NCBI GenBank assembly: GCA_020881915.1
Contig: JAJFPB010000007.1
Span: 1,550,001 to 1,614,000 of the forward strand
DNA: 64,000 nucleotides
Origin: Paramyrothecium sp. XJ0827
Lineage: Eukaryota > Ascomycota > Sordariomycetes > Hypocreales > Stachybotryaceae
Direction: 5' to 3'
Part shown: positions 44,423-56,500 of the stretch, one piece after another
How the letters are laid out: each line of letters begins with the position of its first letter
Position numbering within the stretch: the first letter of the stretch is position 1
Notes under the pieces: generated by a model
Database searches by the model: none
What the model was told of the DNA's origin: nothing
The model's input: only the letters and a program-made list of their open reading frames with translations
Program-made: the position numbers and the translations under genes

Positions 44423-47400
44423 ATGGCTATCGTCAAGCAAATATGGACGCTCATGTCCAAGAACTTCCGCTCCCTCATCTTCCGGCACCTCCTGCTCTGC
44501 GTGATTATGGGATTTGTCCTTCCCATTCTGCTTGGCGCCTTTCTGAGTTTCTCGAGAAACCTCTTCGTCCCTCCGGCCAACTACGGTATTGGCGAGCCGC
44601 ACCCGCTCAGGACCCTCCCGGAAGCGTTCGAGCATGCCGCTGGCTCTGGTAGGAATAAGGTCGTTCTGGTCAATAGCGGGCACACCGGCGGCGACATAGA
44701 CCGGTTGCTGGGCAGGCTTGAGGACCAGCTCACTGCCATCAGCGATGTCGTTGTCACGCGTCGAGAGAACGAGGATGATATCGTCTTGGAGTGTCGCAGT
44801 TCTCTGCGCGGCGTCTCAACCTGCTTCAATGCCGTCGTCATGCGATCCTCGCCCAACGAGGGCAACGGAGAGATTTGGAACTACACCATCAGGACGGACG
44901 GCGCTTTTGTCAGGAGTCCTTTTACCATCGACGTCGAGTCCACCACCAACCCCGAACAGGTCTACCTCATACCCATGCAGAGGACCGTCGATTCCCTTAT
45001 TGCCAACATCCAGGATTCCAATTCGAATGATCCCTTGTCCGATACTCAAGAGTACCCATTCACCAGCTTGACGAGAGAGGAGCGAGAGGAATATATCAGA
45101 GAGAGGTTCTCACGAGCCATCGTTAATTTCATGGCTGTCGCCTTCATCGCCACCATCATCTGGGTCACCTACCATCTAACTGGTTTCATTGCTAGCGAGC
45201 GCGAAAGCGGCATGTCCCAGCTGCTTGATGCCATGATGCCCGTTAAGCACCAGTGGATGGCCCAGGCCGCCCGCATCATCGCCCACCATCTCTCCTTCTC
45301 TCTTCTCTATGCTCCTGGCTGGATCATCGCCTCTCTTATCGTCCGGCAAGGTGTCTTCCCAAGTACATCCATTGGAATCGTCCTAGTCTTCCATGTCATT
45401 GCTGGCCTTGCGCTGTCCTCCATGTCAATTCTGTTTGCCTCCTTCTTCCAGAAGGCCCAGCTCAGTGGCATCACAGCGATTCTTGCCACCCTGCTCCTTG
45501 GCATTTTGGCCCAGTCCATTACCGCGCCTGGAACGGGTGTTGTTGCCGCCTTGTCCGTCTTGTTTGCGCCGTGTAGCTACGTGTACTTTGCTACGCTAAT
45601 GGCTCGCTTCGAAAGGGAAACGATGCCCACTTCCATGACTGAGAGACCCCCCAACAGCCCGTGGAATGTGCCTGGCATTGCTCTGTGGATTTTCCTGATT
45701 GCCCAGATTTTCATCTATCCCGTGATTGGTGCTCTTATCGAAAGACATTTCTATGGTACATCGTCCTCGGGAAGACGCGTGCTCGTGAACGAGGAAGAGA
45801 AAAGAAGTCTCGGTCACGATGCCGTTCAGCTGCAAGGCTTTACCAAGATCTACACTCCCAGTTTCTTCTCCCGCATCTTCTCCAACTGGTCAAGGCAAAA
45901 AGAGCCAGTCATTGCCGCAAATGAGTTAAGCTTCTCCGTGACCAAGGGCCAGATTGTTGCGCTGCTCGGTGCCAACGGCAGTGGTAAGAGTACCACCCTC
46001 GACTCTATCGCCGGCTTGAACAAATTGACTCACGGATCCATCACAATCGACGGGACGGGTGGCCTTGGCATTGCTCCCCAGAAGAATGTGCTCTGGGATG
46101 ACCTTAGTGTTACTGAACATCTTGTCATCTTCAACCGTCTCAAGTCACCCGGTGCGCCTGCTACCAAGGCAGAAATTGACGAGCTTATTCGCGCAATTGA
46201 TCTCTGGCCGAAGCGCAAGTCCCTTGCCAAGACTCTCTCAGGCGGCCAGAAGCGGAAATTGCAGTTGGGAATGATGTTAACCGGAGGCAGTGCCGTGTGC
46301 TGTGTCGACGAGGTGTCGTCCGGTATCGATCCGCTCTCTCGCCGTAAACTCTGGGATATCCTTCTTGCCGAACGTGGAAAGCGCACTTTGATCTTGACGA
46401 CACACTTCCTGGACGAGGCAGACTTGCTCGCTGACGACATTGTGATTCTGTCCAAGGGTACCTTGCGCGCCCAGGGCTCATCCGTCGAACTCAAGGATAA
46501 TCTAGGCGGCGGCTATCGAGTGCATGTCCACAAGACCCCTGACATGATCCGTACGCCTGATGTGGAGGGTGTGAAGAAAGAAAATGCGTTTGATCTCGTC
46601 ACTTACGTCGCGCCCTCTAGCAATCTTGCGGCTGCAGTTATCAAGCAGCTCGAAGCCGACGGCATCTCGGATTACCGCTTCTCTGGCCCCACAATCGAGG
46701 ACGTCTTCCTGCAGTTGGCTGAGGAAATCAGGGACGAGGAGGCATTCCACAGCACGAGCAGGGGTCAAGAACTCCAGGAGAAGAGCGGCTCGGACGACTA
46801 TGACAATATTAAGACGTCGCCAAGCCAAGATGGCCTCAAGCTGATGGACGGTCAACGAGTCGGCTACGTCAAGCAGGCTTGGATCCTATTCAGGAAGCGT
46901 TTCACAGTTCTCAAGAGAAACTGGATCCCGTACCTCATTCCCTTCATTTTGCCTATTGCTGCTGCTGGACTCACCTCCCTCTACGTTCGCAATTCTGAGC
47001 CAACTGGTTGCTCGCCTGCTGCCCAGGCCTCAAGATCTGAGACTGAGGATGCTTTCAGCCAGTTGGAAGACGATGAGTCAATCATCTTTCTTGCCGGCCC
47101 TTCAGCCCGATTCTCCCTCGAAACCTTCGGGAGACTGATCCGGCCCATTTTTGCAGGCTCGTCCAGTGGTTCCGGAGCTGGCACGGCGGCCATGGCCCAA
47201 CTTGAAGTGGTCGATACCTTTGACGCTTTCCAAAGATTTATCGAGGAAAATCGCAAGAGTGTCACCACAAGTATTTGGCTTGGTGATGATACCCAGCCAG
47301 CCACGATTGGCTGGGTTGCGAATAAGTTCATTACAAGCCCAATCCTCGCACAACAACTCCTCGATGTCCTCCGCACCAACACCTCCATCGCAACAACCTG

Positions 47401-49285
47401 GTCTCCATTCGACGTGCCTTTCAGCCCCAGCACCGGAGATGCCCTGAACCTGGTCATTTACATGGGCATTGCGTTGTCTTGCTACCCTGGTTTCTTTGCC
47501 CTGTACCCAAGCAACGAGCGCAGACGATTCGTGCGTGGCCTCCAGTACTCCAATGGTGTTCGACCTCTCCCGCTGTGGCTTGCGTACCTGCTCTTCGACT
47601 TCAGCATTGCCCTTGTGGCGGCAGCGATTGTCACGGCTATCTGGGCTGGCATGTCGAACGTCTGGTTTCACCTCGAGTTCGTCTTCGTCGTCATGTTCCT
47701 TTATGGCCTGGCCGCCACGCTGTTCGCCTACTTTGTCTCCCTCTTTACCAAATCTCAGCTATCGACTTTCGCCTGGGCATCGGCCGGGCAAGCGCTGCTC
47801 TTCTTGATCTACCTGATTGCCTACATGTGTGTTCAGACTTACGCTGAGGCGGACCAGATCGACGAGCTCCTCCGTATTTGCCACTTCGTCATCTCTGCTG
47901 TTGCGCCTATCGGCTCGGTCCTTAGGGCCCTGTTCGTCACTCTAAATCTTTTCTCAACTGCTTGCGATGGCGATGAGCTATCCGACAACCCTGGAGGAAT
48001 TCTCGCATTTGGCGGACCCATTCTCTACCTTATCGTCCAGTCTCTCATCCTATTTGGTCTTTTGTTGTGGTTCGACAGCGGTTCCGTGGGCTCGTCTTTG
48101 CGTGGGCTCTTGCCAAGTCGAAGCGTTGACCTGCAGGCCTCACCATCGGATGAAGAGGTGGCCCATGAGCTGGAACGGATAACGAGCAGCGGCACTCGCG
48201 AGGATGGTCTCAAGGTTATGCATCTTACAAAGTCGTTTGGCAAAAACACAGCTGTCGACAATGTGTCTTTTGGCGTAAAGCACGGCGAGGTTTTTGCCTT
48301 GCTAGGCCCCAATGGTGCCGGTAAGTCCACGACAATCTCGATGATTCGAGGTGATTTGAAACCAAGCCGCAACGGCGGCGATGTCTTCGTGGAAGATGTC
48401 TCTGTGACGAAGAATCTCGCGGCCGCCCGAGCCAATCTTGGCGTCTGCCCACAAATCGATGCACTCGACCAGATGACTGTCAGGGAGCATCTGGAATTCT
48501 ACGCCAAGGTCCGCGGCATTCCCGATGTGGAGCACAACGTTGCGCAAATCTTACACGCCGTGGGCTTGGAGGCCTTCTCGACGCGCATGGCGCACGCGCT
48601 TTCTGGTGGTAACAAGCGCAAGCTTAGCCTCGGTATCGCCCTGATGGGTAACCCTACGGTTGTGTTGCTAGATGAGCCCTCGTCGGGCCTCGACGCTGCC
48701 TCGAAGCGCATCATGTGGAAGACCCTGGCTGCCACTATCCCCGGACGCTCAATCCTCCTGACAACGCACAGCATGGAGGAGGCTGACGCCTTGGCCGGCC
48801 GCGCAGGCATCTTGGCGCGACGCATGTTGGCCCTTGGTACCCCCGACGACTTGCGGCATCGCTTCGGTGACGCCTTGCACATCCACCTCGTGTCCAGCTC
48901 TGCGCCGCGCACGTCGGACGAGGAGATGCAGCGTGTCCTCGACTGGATCCACTCCAACTTCCCCTCCGCCGAGGTGGACAAGAAGACGTACCACGGCCAG
49001 ATCCGCTTCTCGGTCCGTGCGAGCGAGGTGCTCGCCGCCTCGCGCGGCGAATCCAGCGACATCATCCGCCAGGGCCACAACATCAGCCAGAGCGCCATCG
49101 GCCACCTCGTCGTCATGCTCGAGGAGCACAGGACAGAGCTTGGTGTAGGCCACTACAGCGTCAGCCCGACGGGGTTGGACCAGGTGTTCCTGACGATTGT
49201 GGGCCAGCACAACGTCCGCGAGGAGAACTCCGAGGAGCCCAAGGAGACGTGGTGGTCCAAGCTCTGGAGGTTTGGAAGGTCATAA
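44423..49285 (+). CDS. Full-length ABCA-type ABC transporter
   Basis: A single uninterrupted exon of 1620 residues with the order TMD1-NBD1-TMD2-NBD2. TMD1 begins with a helix at about 21-45, then a roughly 200-residue loop on the non-cytosolic side (typical of ABCA proteins) and five to six helices (about 230-440). NBD1 has Walker A GANGSGKST (about 516-524), signature LSGGQ (about 604) and a Walker B with VDEVSSGID. TMD2 begins with a helix near 833, has its own extracytosolic loop, then helices at about 1040-1220. NBD2 has GPNGAGKST (about 1295), LSGGN (about 1392) and VVLLDEPSSGLD (about 1412). ABCA transporters move or flip lipids; the substrate here is unknown. Full-length ABCA proteins occur in only some filamentous fungi. 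Confidence 0.95.
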   Translation: MAIVKQIWTLMSKNFRSLIFRHLLLCVIMGFVLPILLGAFLSFSRNLFVPPANYGIGEPHPLRTLPEAFEHAAGSGRNKVVLVNSGHTGGDIDRLLGRLEDQLTAISDVVVTRRENEDDIVLECRSSLRGVSTCFNAVVMRSSPNEGNGEIWNYTIRTDGAFVRSPFTIDVESTTNPEQVYLIPMQRTVDSLIANIQDSNSNDPLSDTQEYPFTSLTREEREEYIRERFSRAIVNFMAVAFIATIIWVTYHLTGFIASERESGMSQLLDAMMPVKHQWMAQAARIIAHHLSFSLLYAPGWIIASLIVRQGVFPSTSIGIVLVFHVIAGLALSSMSILFASFFQKAQLSGITAILATLLLGILAQSITAPGTGVVAALSVLFAPCSYVYFATLMARFERETMPTSMTERPPNSPWNVPGIALWIFLIAQIFIYPVIGALIERHFYGTSSSGRRVLVNEEEKRSLGHDAVQLQGFTKIYTPSFFSRIFSNWSRQKEPVIAANELSFSVTKGQIVALLGANGSGKSTTLDSIAGLNKLTHGSITIDGTGGLGIAPQKNVLWDDLSVTEHLVIFNRLKSPGAPATKAEIDELIRAIDLWPKRKSLAKTLSGGQKRKLQLGMMLTGGSAVCCVDEVSSGIDPLSRRKLWDILLAERGKRTLILTTHFLDEADLLADDIVILSKGTLRAQGSSVELKDNLGGGYRVHVHKTPDMIRTPDVEGVKKENAFDLVTYVAPSSNLAAAVIKQLEADGISDYRFSGPTIEDVFLQLAEEIRDEEAFHSTSRGQELQEKSGSDDYDNIKTSPSQDGLKLMDGQRVGYVKQAWILFRKRFTVLKRNWIPYLIPFILPIAAAGLTSLYVRNSEPTGCSPAAQASRSETEDAFSQLEDDESIIFLAGPSARFSLETFGRLIRPIFAGSSSGSGAGTAAMAQLEVVDTFDAFQRFIEENRKSVTTSIWLGDDTQPATIGWVANKFITSPILAQQLLDVLRTNTSIATTWSPFDVPFSPSTGDALNLVIYMGIALSCYPGFFALYPSNERRRFVRGLQYSNGVRPLPLWLAYLLFDFSIALVAAAIVTAIWAGMSNVWFHLEFVFVVMFLYGLAATLFAYFVSLFTKSQLSTFAWASAGQALLFLIYLIAYMCVQTYAEADQIDELLRICHFVISAVAPIGSVLRALFVTLNLFSTACDGDELSDNPGGILAFGGPILYLIVQSLILFGLLLWFDSGSVGSSLRGLLPSRSVDLQASPSDEEVAHELERITSSGTREDGLKVMHLTKSFGKNTAVDNVSFGVKHGEVFALLGPNGAGKSTTISMIRGDLKPSRNGGDVFVEDVSVTKNLAAARANLGVCPQIDALDQMTVREHLEFYAKVRGIPDVEHNVAQILHAVGLEAFSTRMAHALSGGNKRKLSLGIALMGNPTVVLLDEPSSGLDAASKRIMWKTLAATIPGRSILLTTHSMEEADALAGRAGILARRMLALGTPDDLRHRFGDALHIHLVSSSAPRTSDEEMQRVLDWIHSNFPSAEVDKKTYHGQIRFSVRASEVLAASRGESSDIIRQGHNISQSAIGHLVVMLEEHRTELGVGHYSVSPTGLDQVFLTIVGQHNVREENSEEPKETWWSKLWRFGRS

Positions 49286-49946
49286 ATACTTTTCCTTCCT
49301 TCACCCTTTCCCGTCTTTTCCCTTTTTCATGTTGTCGTTGCAATGAATAGAAGGTCGGATATGGCATGCTCAGCCGGTTTGTTTTTTATAGCGAGCCCCA
49401 TAGATGTACGGTTTCTTGTTCCTGTACTCTATTCTGATGATACCTCCACTTTTGCATATAAAATCAATGTAATGTTGCTCAATTCTGTGGTTCAAGTTCT
49501 CCCGCCATGTTGTGTGCAGACTGCTAAACGGCTAGTCACAAGTCGTCCAAGTGTAGAACACACCTGAAGCGAGTAGTCGCAATCGCCTTGTGGAAAAAGC
49601 TCACCTAGGGAGGAGGTAATATACAAAATGGCTTCTGAACAGAGGGTTGCGAAGAAAACATTCGACCACGTGCAGACACAATCCACAAGATAAGTCACTG
49701 TCCTGAGACGAACGTGCCGGTGTGAGGGCGAGAAGGCATCGTAACAAAGGAGGTTAGCAAGTTTATGCAACCATCTGATAACATTTCTGTTGGAGGTGCG
49801 GAAATCCAACCGTATAGAACTAATAAACCATATAGAACTATAGTACTGTGTGCTTCGTACACAATCGCTGCCGTACGCCAGTTACCCCAATAGCATTGCT
49901 TCTTGCATCTGACAACTCCGAACGCCATTGAAAACCAATGAACCTA
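49286..49946. other. Intergenic between convergent genes
   Basis: About 660 bases holding the 3' ends of the transporter and the receptor gene. Nothing else seen. Confidence 0.55.
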
Positions 49947-51416
49947 CTACATGGCTTGCTTCGTCTGAAGCACGTCGTGGCGAACGAGAATCCACTGTCC
50001 CAAAGGAGTGCTACACATTTGAGGAGGACTATCTGCTGCCACCGACTCAATCTCGGCCGTGTTGGTAGCCCGTAGCGCCACAACTCGCTCGTATTCTGCC
50101 TGTGATTTGCATCTCGACGCGTGGCTCTCGTTTGGCTGCCGTATGATCGTCGACTCAGTGCTCGGATGCTTGCTGGGCTGCATCGAGAACTCGTACCTGT
50201 GCTGCTTGATGAAGTTAAGCTCATCCTTGACATCCCGTCTGGCCGAAGATGCATCCATGCTGTCGAATGTGCGGTTGCGCCAGCTCTTGCTGTTGTGATT
50301 CGGGAGGCTGTCGCTGTCTTGGCGCACGTAGCCGGACCGCCGCACGCTGTGCTGGCTAATCAGACCGGGGAAGTGTCGTGTCAGGAAGGGTCGCAACGTG
50401 GACAAGCTGGCGCAGACGAGGGCAGCTGTAAGCTCGGCGATGGACCAGCATGCCGGAGCTACGTTTTCCCAAGTGACATCTTTAAAGAGCTTTAGGTATT
50501 GGATCCGGATGACCGAGATGGCGACGGTACTGGGCTCGGTTAGCTTGTGAAATTATGCCCAGCATTGGACACCCCTCAAGACGTACAAGAAGCCGAGGCT
50601 GAACAAGGCAAACAGGAGTATCTTCTGCATCTTCGGTAAATTAAGCTGCCCAATAACAGGTAAGGGCAGTATAAAGACAATAACATCCGTCGCGATGTTT
50701 CCAGCCGCATTGGCATGCCACTGCATGTTGGTTGAGATGCAGCGCGCGTCAATCGTCTTGTCCCAGAAGCCCTGGATCGGGTAGCAGAGGAAAATGCCGA
50801 TGAAGAGTTGGGAGATGGACCAGCCGCAGACAATGAATGCAATGGTGAAGAAGATACGGCGGCTCTTCTGCGTGAAGAAGACTCGATAGAACTGCGCCAG
50901 GAAGGTCATCTTGAGAAGGAGGAGAGCTATCAAGTACAGGATAATGGAGATATAGAAGCACTACCGAACGTAATGATTAGACTTGGGACTTCTGACAGAA
51001 TCCAACTGTGCCGACATACTCGCAGGTAAAGGGGTATCAGTGCTTCATCGAGCGTCCCTACGTGCTTCCCAGCCCCGTACTTGATGTCTACGACAAGTCA
51101 GTCTTGGAGCGCGCAAGAGCGGCGAAACTTGACCGGATAGCGATGTCACGTACTCGTAATGACGGCTATACCAGTGCCCCAAGTCGCGAGCTACACAGGC
51201 GTGAGTATAATGCACCCAACTGTCGGCTCTTGTACCAACCAAGCCGCAGATGATGAGCCAGTCATCGAGTCCCATGTTATCCATCAGGACCTTCCGCGTG
51301 TATATGCGCAGCGACACTGTCAGCGTTCCCAATACCAACAGCATGGAAACCACGCCGGCGACGAGTGGTGCGCGATCGTCAGAGGCAGCCTCGGGCGGCT
51401 GTATAGGTCGAGCCAT
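49947..51416 (-). CDS. PTH11-like seven-helix membrane protein (fungal rhodopsin-domain family)
   Basis: Five exons: 51416..51240, 51190..51154 (37 nt), 51087..51020, 50960..50587 and 50529..49947 (412 residues). Four introns have CTGAC, CTAAT or CTAAC branches; donors are GTTGGT, GTACGT, GTATGT and GTACGT. The N-terminal half has seven hydrophobic segments. Family landmarks are DDWLIICGL near the end of helix 2, KYGAGKHV in the loop after helix 3, FYISIILYLIALLLLKMTFLAQFYR, CYPIQGFWD and, across the last junction, LGFFTVAISVIRIQYL. The C-terminal 180 residues are a soluble tail. No CFEM cysteines precede helix 1. The group includes Pth11 of the rice blast fungus, a surface-sensing receptor; the role here is not known. 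Confidence 0.9.
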
Positions 51417-53544
51417 GGTGAGGTGGTTGCTGGTCGCTGGCCGCTATGAAAATGCGAATTTGCGAACCAGAAAAGCAACGACACGAGTGAGACGGGCAGC
51501 ACTGAAAGAAGACTTCGCAGACGCAATTGTTTCAACCATTCTGACGCCGATATGTTGGGGCGCTGCCCTGGACGAAGGGCCACATATTTACTTCATCTCC
51601 ACGGGTGGGATGTTGGCCGGTGTGCGTCTGGATGCCACCCTCCAACAGGCCTCTCGGCTACATCTTGGGCACGAAGAACCAGCCTCCAAAGCTTCTTGCC
51701 TCCCAAAGCAGACGAAGCCGAAGCCGAAGCCGTGCGCGAATGATCCCGAGGACGCAATGTCTCTTGTCCCCTGCGTGCCTCAAGAGGCCTGGGCAAAAGA
51801 GAGTTTGGGCCAGCCAGGAATGGCGAAGCCACCATGCCTACCGATCACACAGTGGCGCTGCAGATATCCTTGCTTTTATCATATAGCGGCCCAGGGTCCG
51901 TAAGATGGCTGACCGGTGGGGAGAATGGGAGCTGGCAGCCTTCCGACTGGGGAGCCCGGGAAAAGAAGGAGGAGTCAGTGCGTGCAGGGCGGCTGACGCA
52001 GCGACCCAATGGGTTGGGAAGAAGCAATTTAGCACGTGTTCAGGCAACGCCGCCATGACCATCACGGAGGTTTTGATTCGCACTCTCCCTGCGCCTGTCG
52101 CCGTAACATCCATGCCTCCCGTTCATGTGCAGGACGCAGGAGCGGGGAGACTGGGACCTCTGCCGCTGCAGGGATGCATATAGCTAGGGGAAGGGAGAGG
52201 AAACTCCCCAACGCATCGAGTTTCGTGGTACAGAGTAGATGCAGCTGACCTCGAGTCATCACAAAAGCCACAACCATTTGCAGGGTATGATGAGCAGTTG
52301 CTGAAAACGTAGAGTACCGGACAACGAAGGATCCGACGGTGCCCGATCCCCAGCCGGGATGCCCTGGCGGGATCGAACAAGCAGAGAGGGTAGATGCGAG
52401 GGGGAAGAGGGAAGAGACAAGTGTTTCGGACTGCTTCCGAGGCTAGAGAATCGAGCATCACTACGGCGCAATGGAGGGGACAGACGTCGCATTTTGTGCC
52501 ATACCCTGGATGCGTGCCCAACCTCTCATGTGACGTTGGTTGAATGCCTGCTGCCTCCATTAAAGCATGTGGGCGAGTTGTATGCGGGAAGGGCGGATAG
52601 TTGCCGAGACTGTCGTATAGCGAAAACCACTGCTTGAAAATTACAACCTAGCTTGTGTTGGGGAAGATATGATGTGGTGGGTTCGTCTGTCTCTCCATGG
52701 CATCGAGTCCATGGTCTTGACTGGAAGAGCAAAAGAAAACCCGGCGGACATGCACATCTGGAGAACGAATCTCGTAGTCAAATCCAGCAGCAAACCATCA
52801 TAAGATGTATGTATATGTATGTGTGTATGGCTGCCCCGGAAGTGCAACCCAATCCTAGCTATACACAAGTCATTATAACCCGCTTGCTCTTTTCTTTCCC
52901 AAGAAACAGCTGCTTCTACCTTTGCGAGATACAGGTCATGACGAGCCGGACAAAGGTACAAATCATAAAGTAAAGCAGTATTGCCAGAACACCCCAACCC
53001 ACCGTCCCCCATGCGCTTTCGTATGCTTATCATGGCCCGTATACATGTGTCTATCGTGAACTTTGAATCCAATGCCGAAAAAAAAGAAAGAGACTTCTCC
53101 CCAGTGAGGGCAAGAAAAGATGAAAACCCCAAGGAAAACAAAACAAAACCCCCAACACTGGTGGAGGAATGGGAAAAAGGAGGAATTGGCGAATCCAAGT
53201 CGTCCGAAAGGGTAGATCTGGCGATTAAATCAAAGCCCTTTGGTGAGCCGAGGCTCCATTGGTGTTGCCGTTCTCCAACGGTACCAGCGTTCAAGGTGCA
53301 ACCTGATCCAGTAATTAGGATTTGCCATCGTGCATTACCGCGCAACGTCCCCGGCAACCACCCCCCCCCCAGGCTCTCAGTGCCAGCGCGAGACCAGCTC
53401 GCCCGAGTGTTGTATTTTGATATGCTTGCAGCAGCGTTTCCTGCGTTGCAATACCGTTCCTCCAGCCACTCTGCTCAAGATGATATAATCTCTGCACGAA
53501 AGCAGGGGCGTGCTTCACGAGCTGTCGCGGCCTGGTGTTCCTCT
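51417..53544. other. 2.1 kb with no recognised gene
   Basis: The left part is the promoter of the leftward PTH11-like gene; the right part is the 3' flank of the phytochrome gene. Several reading frames exist but overlap antisense and lack domains or clear starts. Confidence 0.5.
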
Positions 53545-56500
53545 TCAAGTGGGTTGTGGCGTCTCGCCGCCGCTCTCCGCAAAATCCGCGACCGCTACGC
53601 CTTCGCTCTTTTGTTCTGCGGCAGACATCTCCTTATTAACGTCTTCGGCTTTCGGTGTCACTTCATCGCTCGTGACGCTACCTGCCGTGGCACGTCTCGA
53701 TCGAAACCACCCTCCGCGCTCCCACTCCCCAGGGGCATATAGCGCCGAGTCCCGAGTCTCGTCGTCATAAATGCCAGTGAGGAGCATGTTCAGGCGCTTG
53801 AAATCAATGGGCTTAAGAATCCAACCATCGAATCCTGCCTGGATATATGTCTCTCGCTCCTTCTCCACAAGGGAAGCGGACACAGCAAAGATTGGTACAC
53901 GCTCGTTAGGCCTAGCAAGAGCCGAATAACCCGCATGCTCTGATGTGTGTTCATGCGCTCTTATCATCTTTGTGCTCGATAAGCCGTCGACAATTGGCAT
54001 CTATCGTGAATGTCAGCCCGCTGATCATGATTATTGTGTGGGTACGGGCTGTCAAAACTTACTTGCATGTCCATTAGGACAACATCGAACAAGCGGGAGT
54101 CCTCCTTATACACGGTCGCGCAATCTTCTCCGTTGACGGTACTTCGCACTGTATGCCCTGAACGCTCCAACCGCTTGCGCACAATCTTCGTGTTGATTGG
54201 GTCATCTTCCGCAATGAGAACACGTAGAGGGTTACCGTCGCCGGTACCTCCGCTCGTAACACTCTCGGTAGGAGCCTTCTTGTTCGATTCATTTGGCAGC
54301 TCGAAGAGGACGCGAGACTGCTCCCCTTGTTGCGGCCGGGGCGGCATGTCTTCATATTCATCCGGTATGCGGACAGCTCTGATCGGTGTCTTACTGCCCC
54401 GCACCTCAGCGGTTCCTGGCTCCGGCTTAGACTTCTCCTGCGGTGATGGAGGTGCGACGGTGGTAAACCTCTGTGACTTTGGACTCGTCGAGGGTGCTGA
54501 GGTATTCCCGTCTCCACGCGAACTTCCACCAAAGGAGCCCCCCTTGCCTCTCGCATCCCGTGTCTTCGTGAAGTATCCTGCATCCTTCTCGTTGTTCAGA
54601 GACAGCGGTGTTTGGATAGCATCAATCAAACGGTCAGCATCACTCTTGTGACTGACATGACTGACATGACTGCCATGGCTGTCTACGCTCCCTTTACTCT
54701 CAGCGACGCTGTTCTTCCCAGCTGAAGCTTTATCATCGAAAGAAACGTTCATAGAGCTCCCCCTGTCGACAAGAGTGATTTCGCCAGGCGGTGCTACTGT
54801 GAGGGAGTCGGGCGCCGAGGTCACTGGCTTCACAGGCGACGCAACTGGTTCCTGCTTCTCTCCTTCGTCCGCAGCCTCCTCCGGCATGGACTCGGGTAGG
54901 ATGAAGGGCAGCTGAACGACAAACCGAGAGCCTTGGCCTGGCTCTGATTTCAGGCGTAGCTGTCCGTCCATGGTACGAACGATACGCGCCACTACGGCAA
55001 GTCCCAAGCCCAATGTCCGTGTGTCGGAGGTTTTGTCGTCTCGATTTTCACTCGACTTGGATTCTGTATCTTCAATGCTGACCTGCTCCAGGTCTTGGAA
55101 CAGCCCGTCCAGTTGTTGCGGACTCATGCCCGATCCAGAATCGGCAACCACAAAATCAATGGTTGCCTGTCGATCTTTCAGTTCGCTGACAAATACATCA
55201 ATCTTCACGAAGCCTCCGCTTTGTGTATGTGCGACTGCATTCGCCGTGATGTTTGAGATTGCTTGACGGACACGTCGCCCATCACCATGAACATATCTTG
55301 GTAGCCCTGGGTGTTCCGTTACGTGATACTCGAGTCCTTTCCTCCGAGCATCGTTTTGGAATGGATCCGTGGCCTCCTTCAAACAAGCCGAGAGCTCAAA
55401 CACTTCGTCTTTGACGAGATTTTGACCTTCCTCCGTCTTGGTCAAATCCAGAAGGTCGTTGATCACGTAAATCAGGGACTTCGAAGCCGAGTGAGATCTA
55501 GCGAGGTTCTCGCGGGTTTCGTGGTCAAGGGATCCTTCCAATGCGATTTCCAGATAATTGATAATGGCGTTGAGCGGAGTACGAACTTCATGAGCTGAAT
55601 TGGCCAGGAGTAGGCGGGTCAGCTTACTACTTTGTAAGGCTGCCTCCTTCTGCCGCCAAACTTCGATGAATTTTCCTATGAAAGAGAAATCGGTCAGTCA
55701 GAAGCTGTAGAATTCAATCATACAATGTGCATACCGTATACCAGACAAAGGACTGCGGCGGTTTCCACTTGTTCCTCGTTCCACTCTCGGCATTTTCCAA
55801 CAACTTTCTCATGCCAGGTTTTGAAGCTTGTCCGCGGCTCAAGGTAGGCAGCGGTTCCGTCGCGAACAAACTTCTCATATGGGTTTCCAGCCCACTTTAC
55901 CTCTTTCACTTGCCCCTTGCGGAAAAAGACGATGAAGTCATGCCCGCCTACACTGAGAGGAACATAGAGTAGGCCTGCAACGACTTGGAAGCCTGGGGGG
56001 TATCTCAGGTCCGGAAAATCTTCCTTCACGTCCTGCGATGCAACCACGGAAGTGACTTGACGCATGCGCAGATACTCTAGCATTGCCAACGCCTCTTGGC
56101 TCTGCTCTATCGTACCGAGAATCTTGGTCTCGCCTTTGATAGACAGAAGGCCAAAATCGGCATCAAAGAGTCTCAAAAGATCATCTGACGACGCAATGAT
56201 GTAACCAGAGGGATTAGTATCAGTGGGTGCCGTGTTGATTAGCTTTCGGGCTTGTAGCCTTGAAGCGTACGACAATCTCTCGATATTTCTTGAGGCAGTA
56301 TCGCCGACGAGACGACACATTTTCCGAATGGGGAACGAAACTCGCATACCCTGATCACCATATGTATGACAGGCTATCAAGCCCCAGAGCTCGTTGAAAG
56401 CGTTGATAGATATAGACATAGACGACCGCACTGCCATGTTTGCCAAGTACTTCAGATGAATAGGTGACATAGCACGCAGGTAGGCATGGCTCATATCCAA

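Noticed and set aside
52641..53742. Two long overlapping frames on opposite strands between the receptor and the phytochrome
   Set aside because: They overlap each other antisense and the + strand one runs into the phytochrome 3' end. Neither has a domain.
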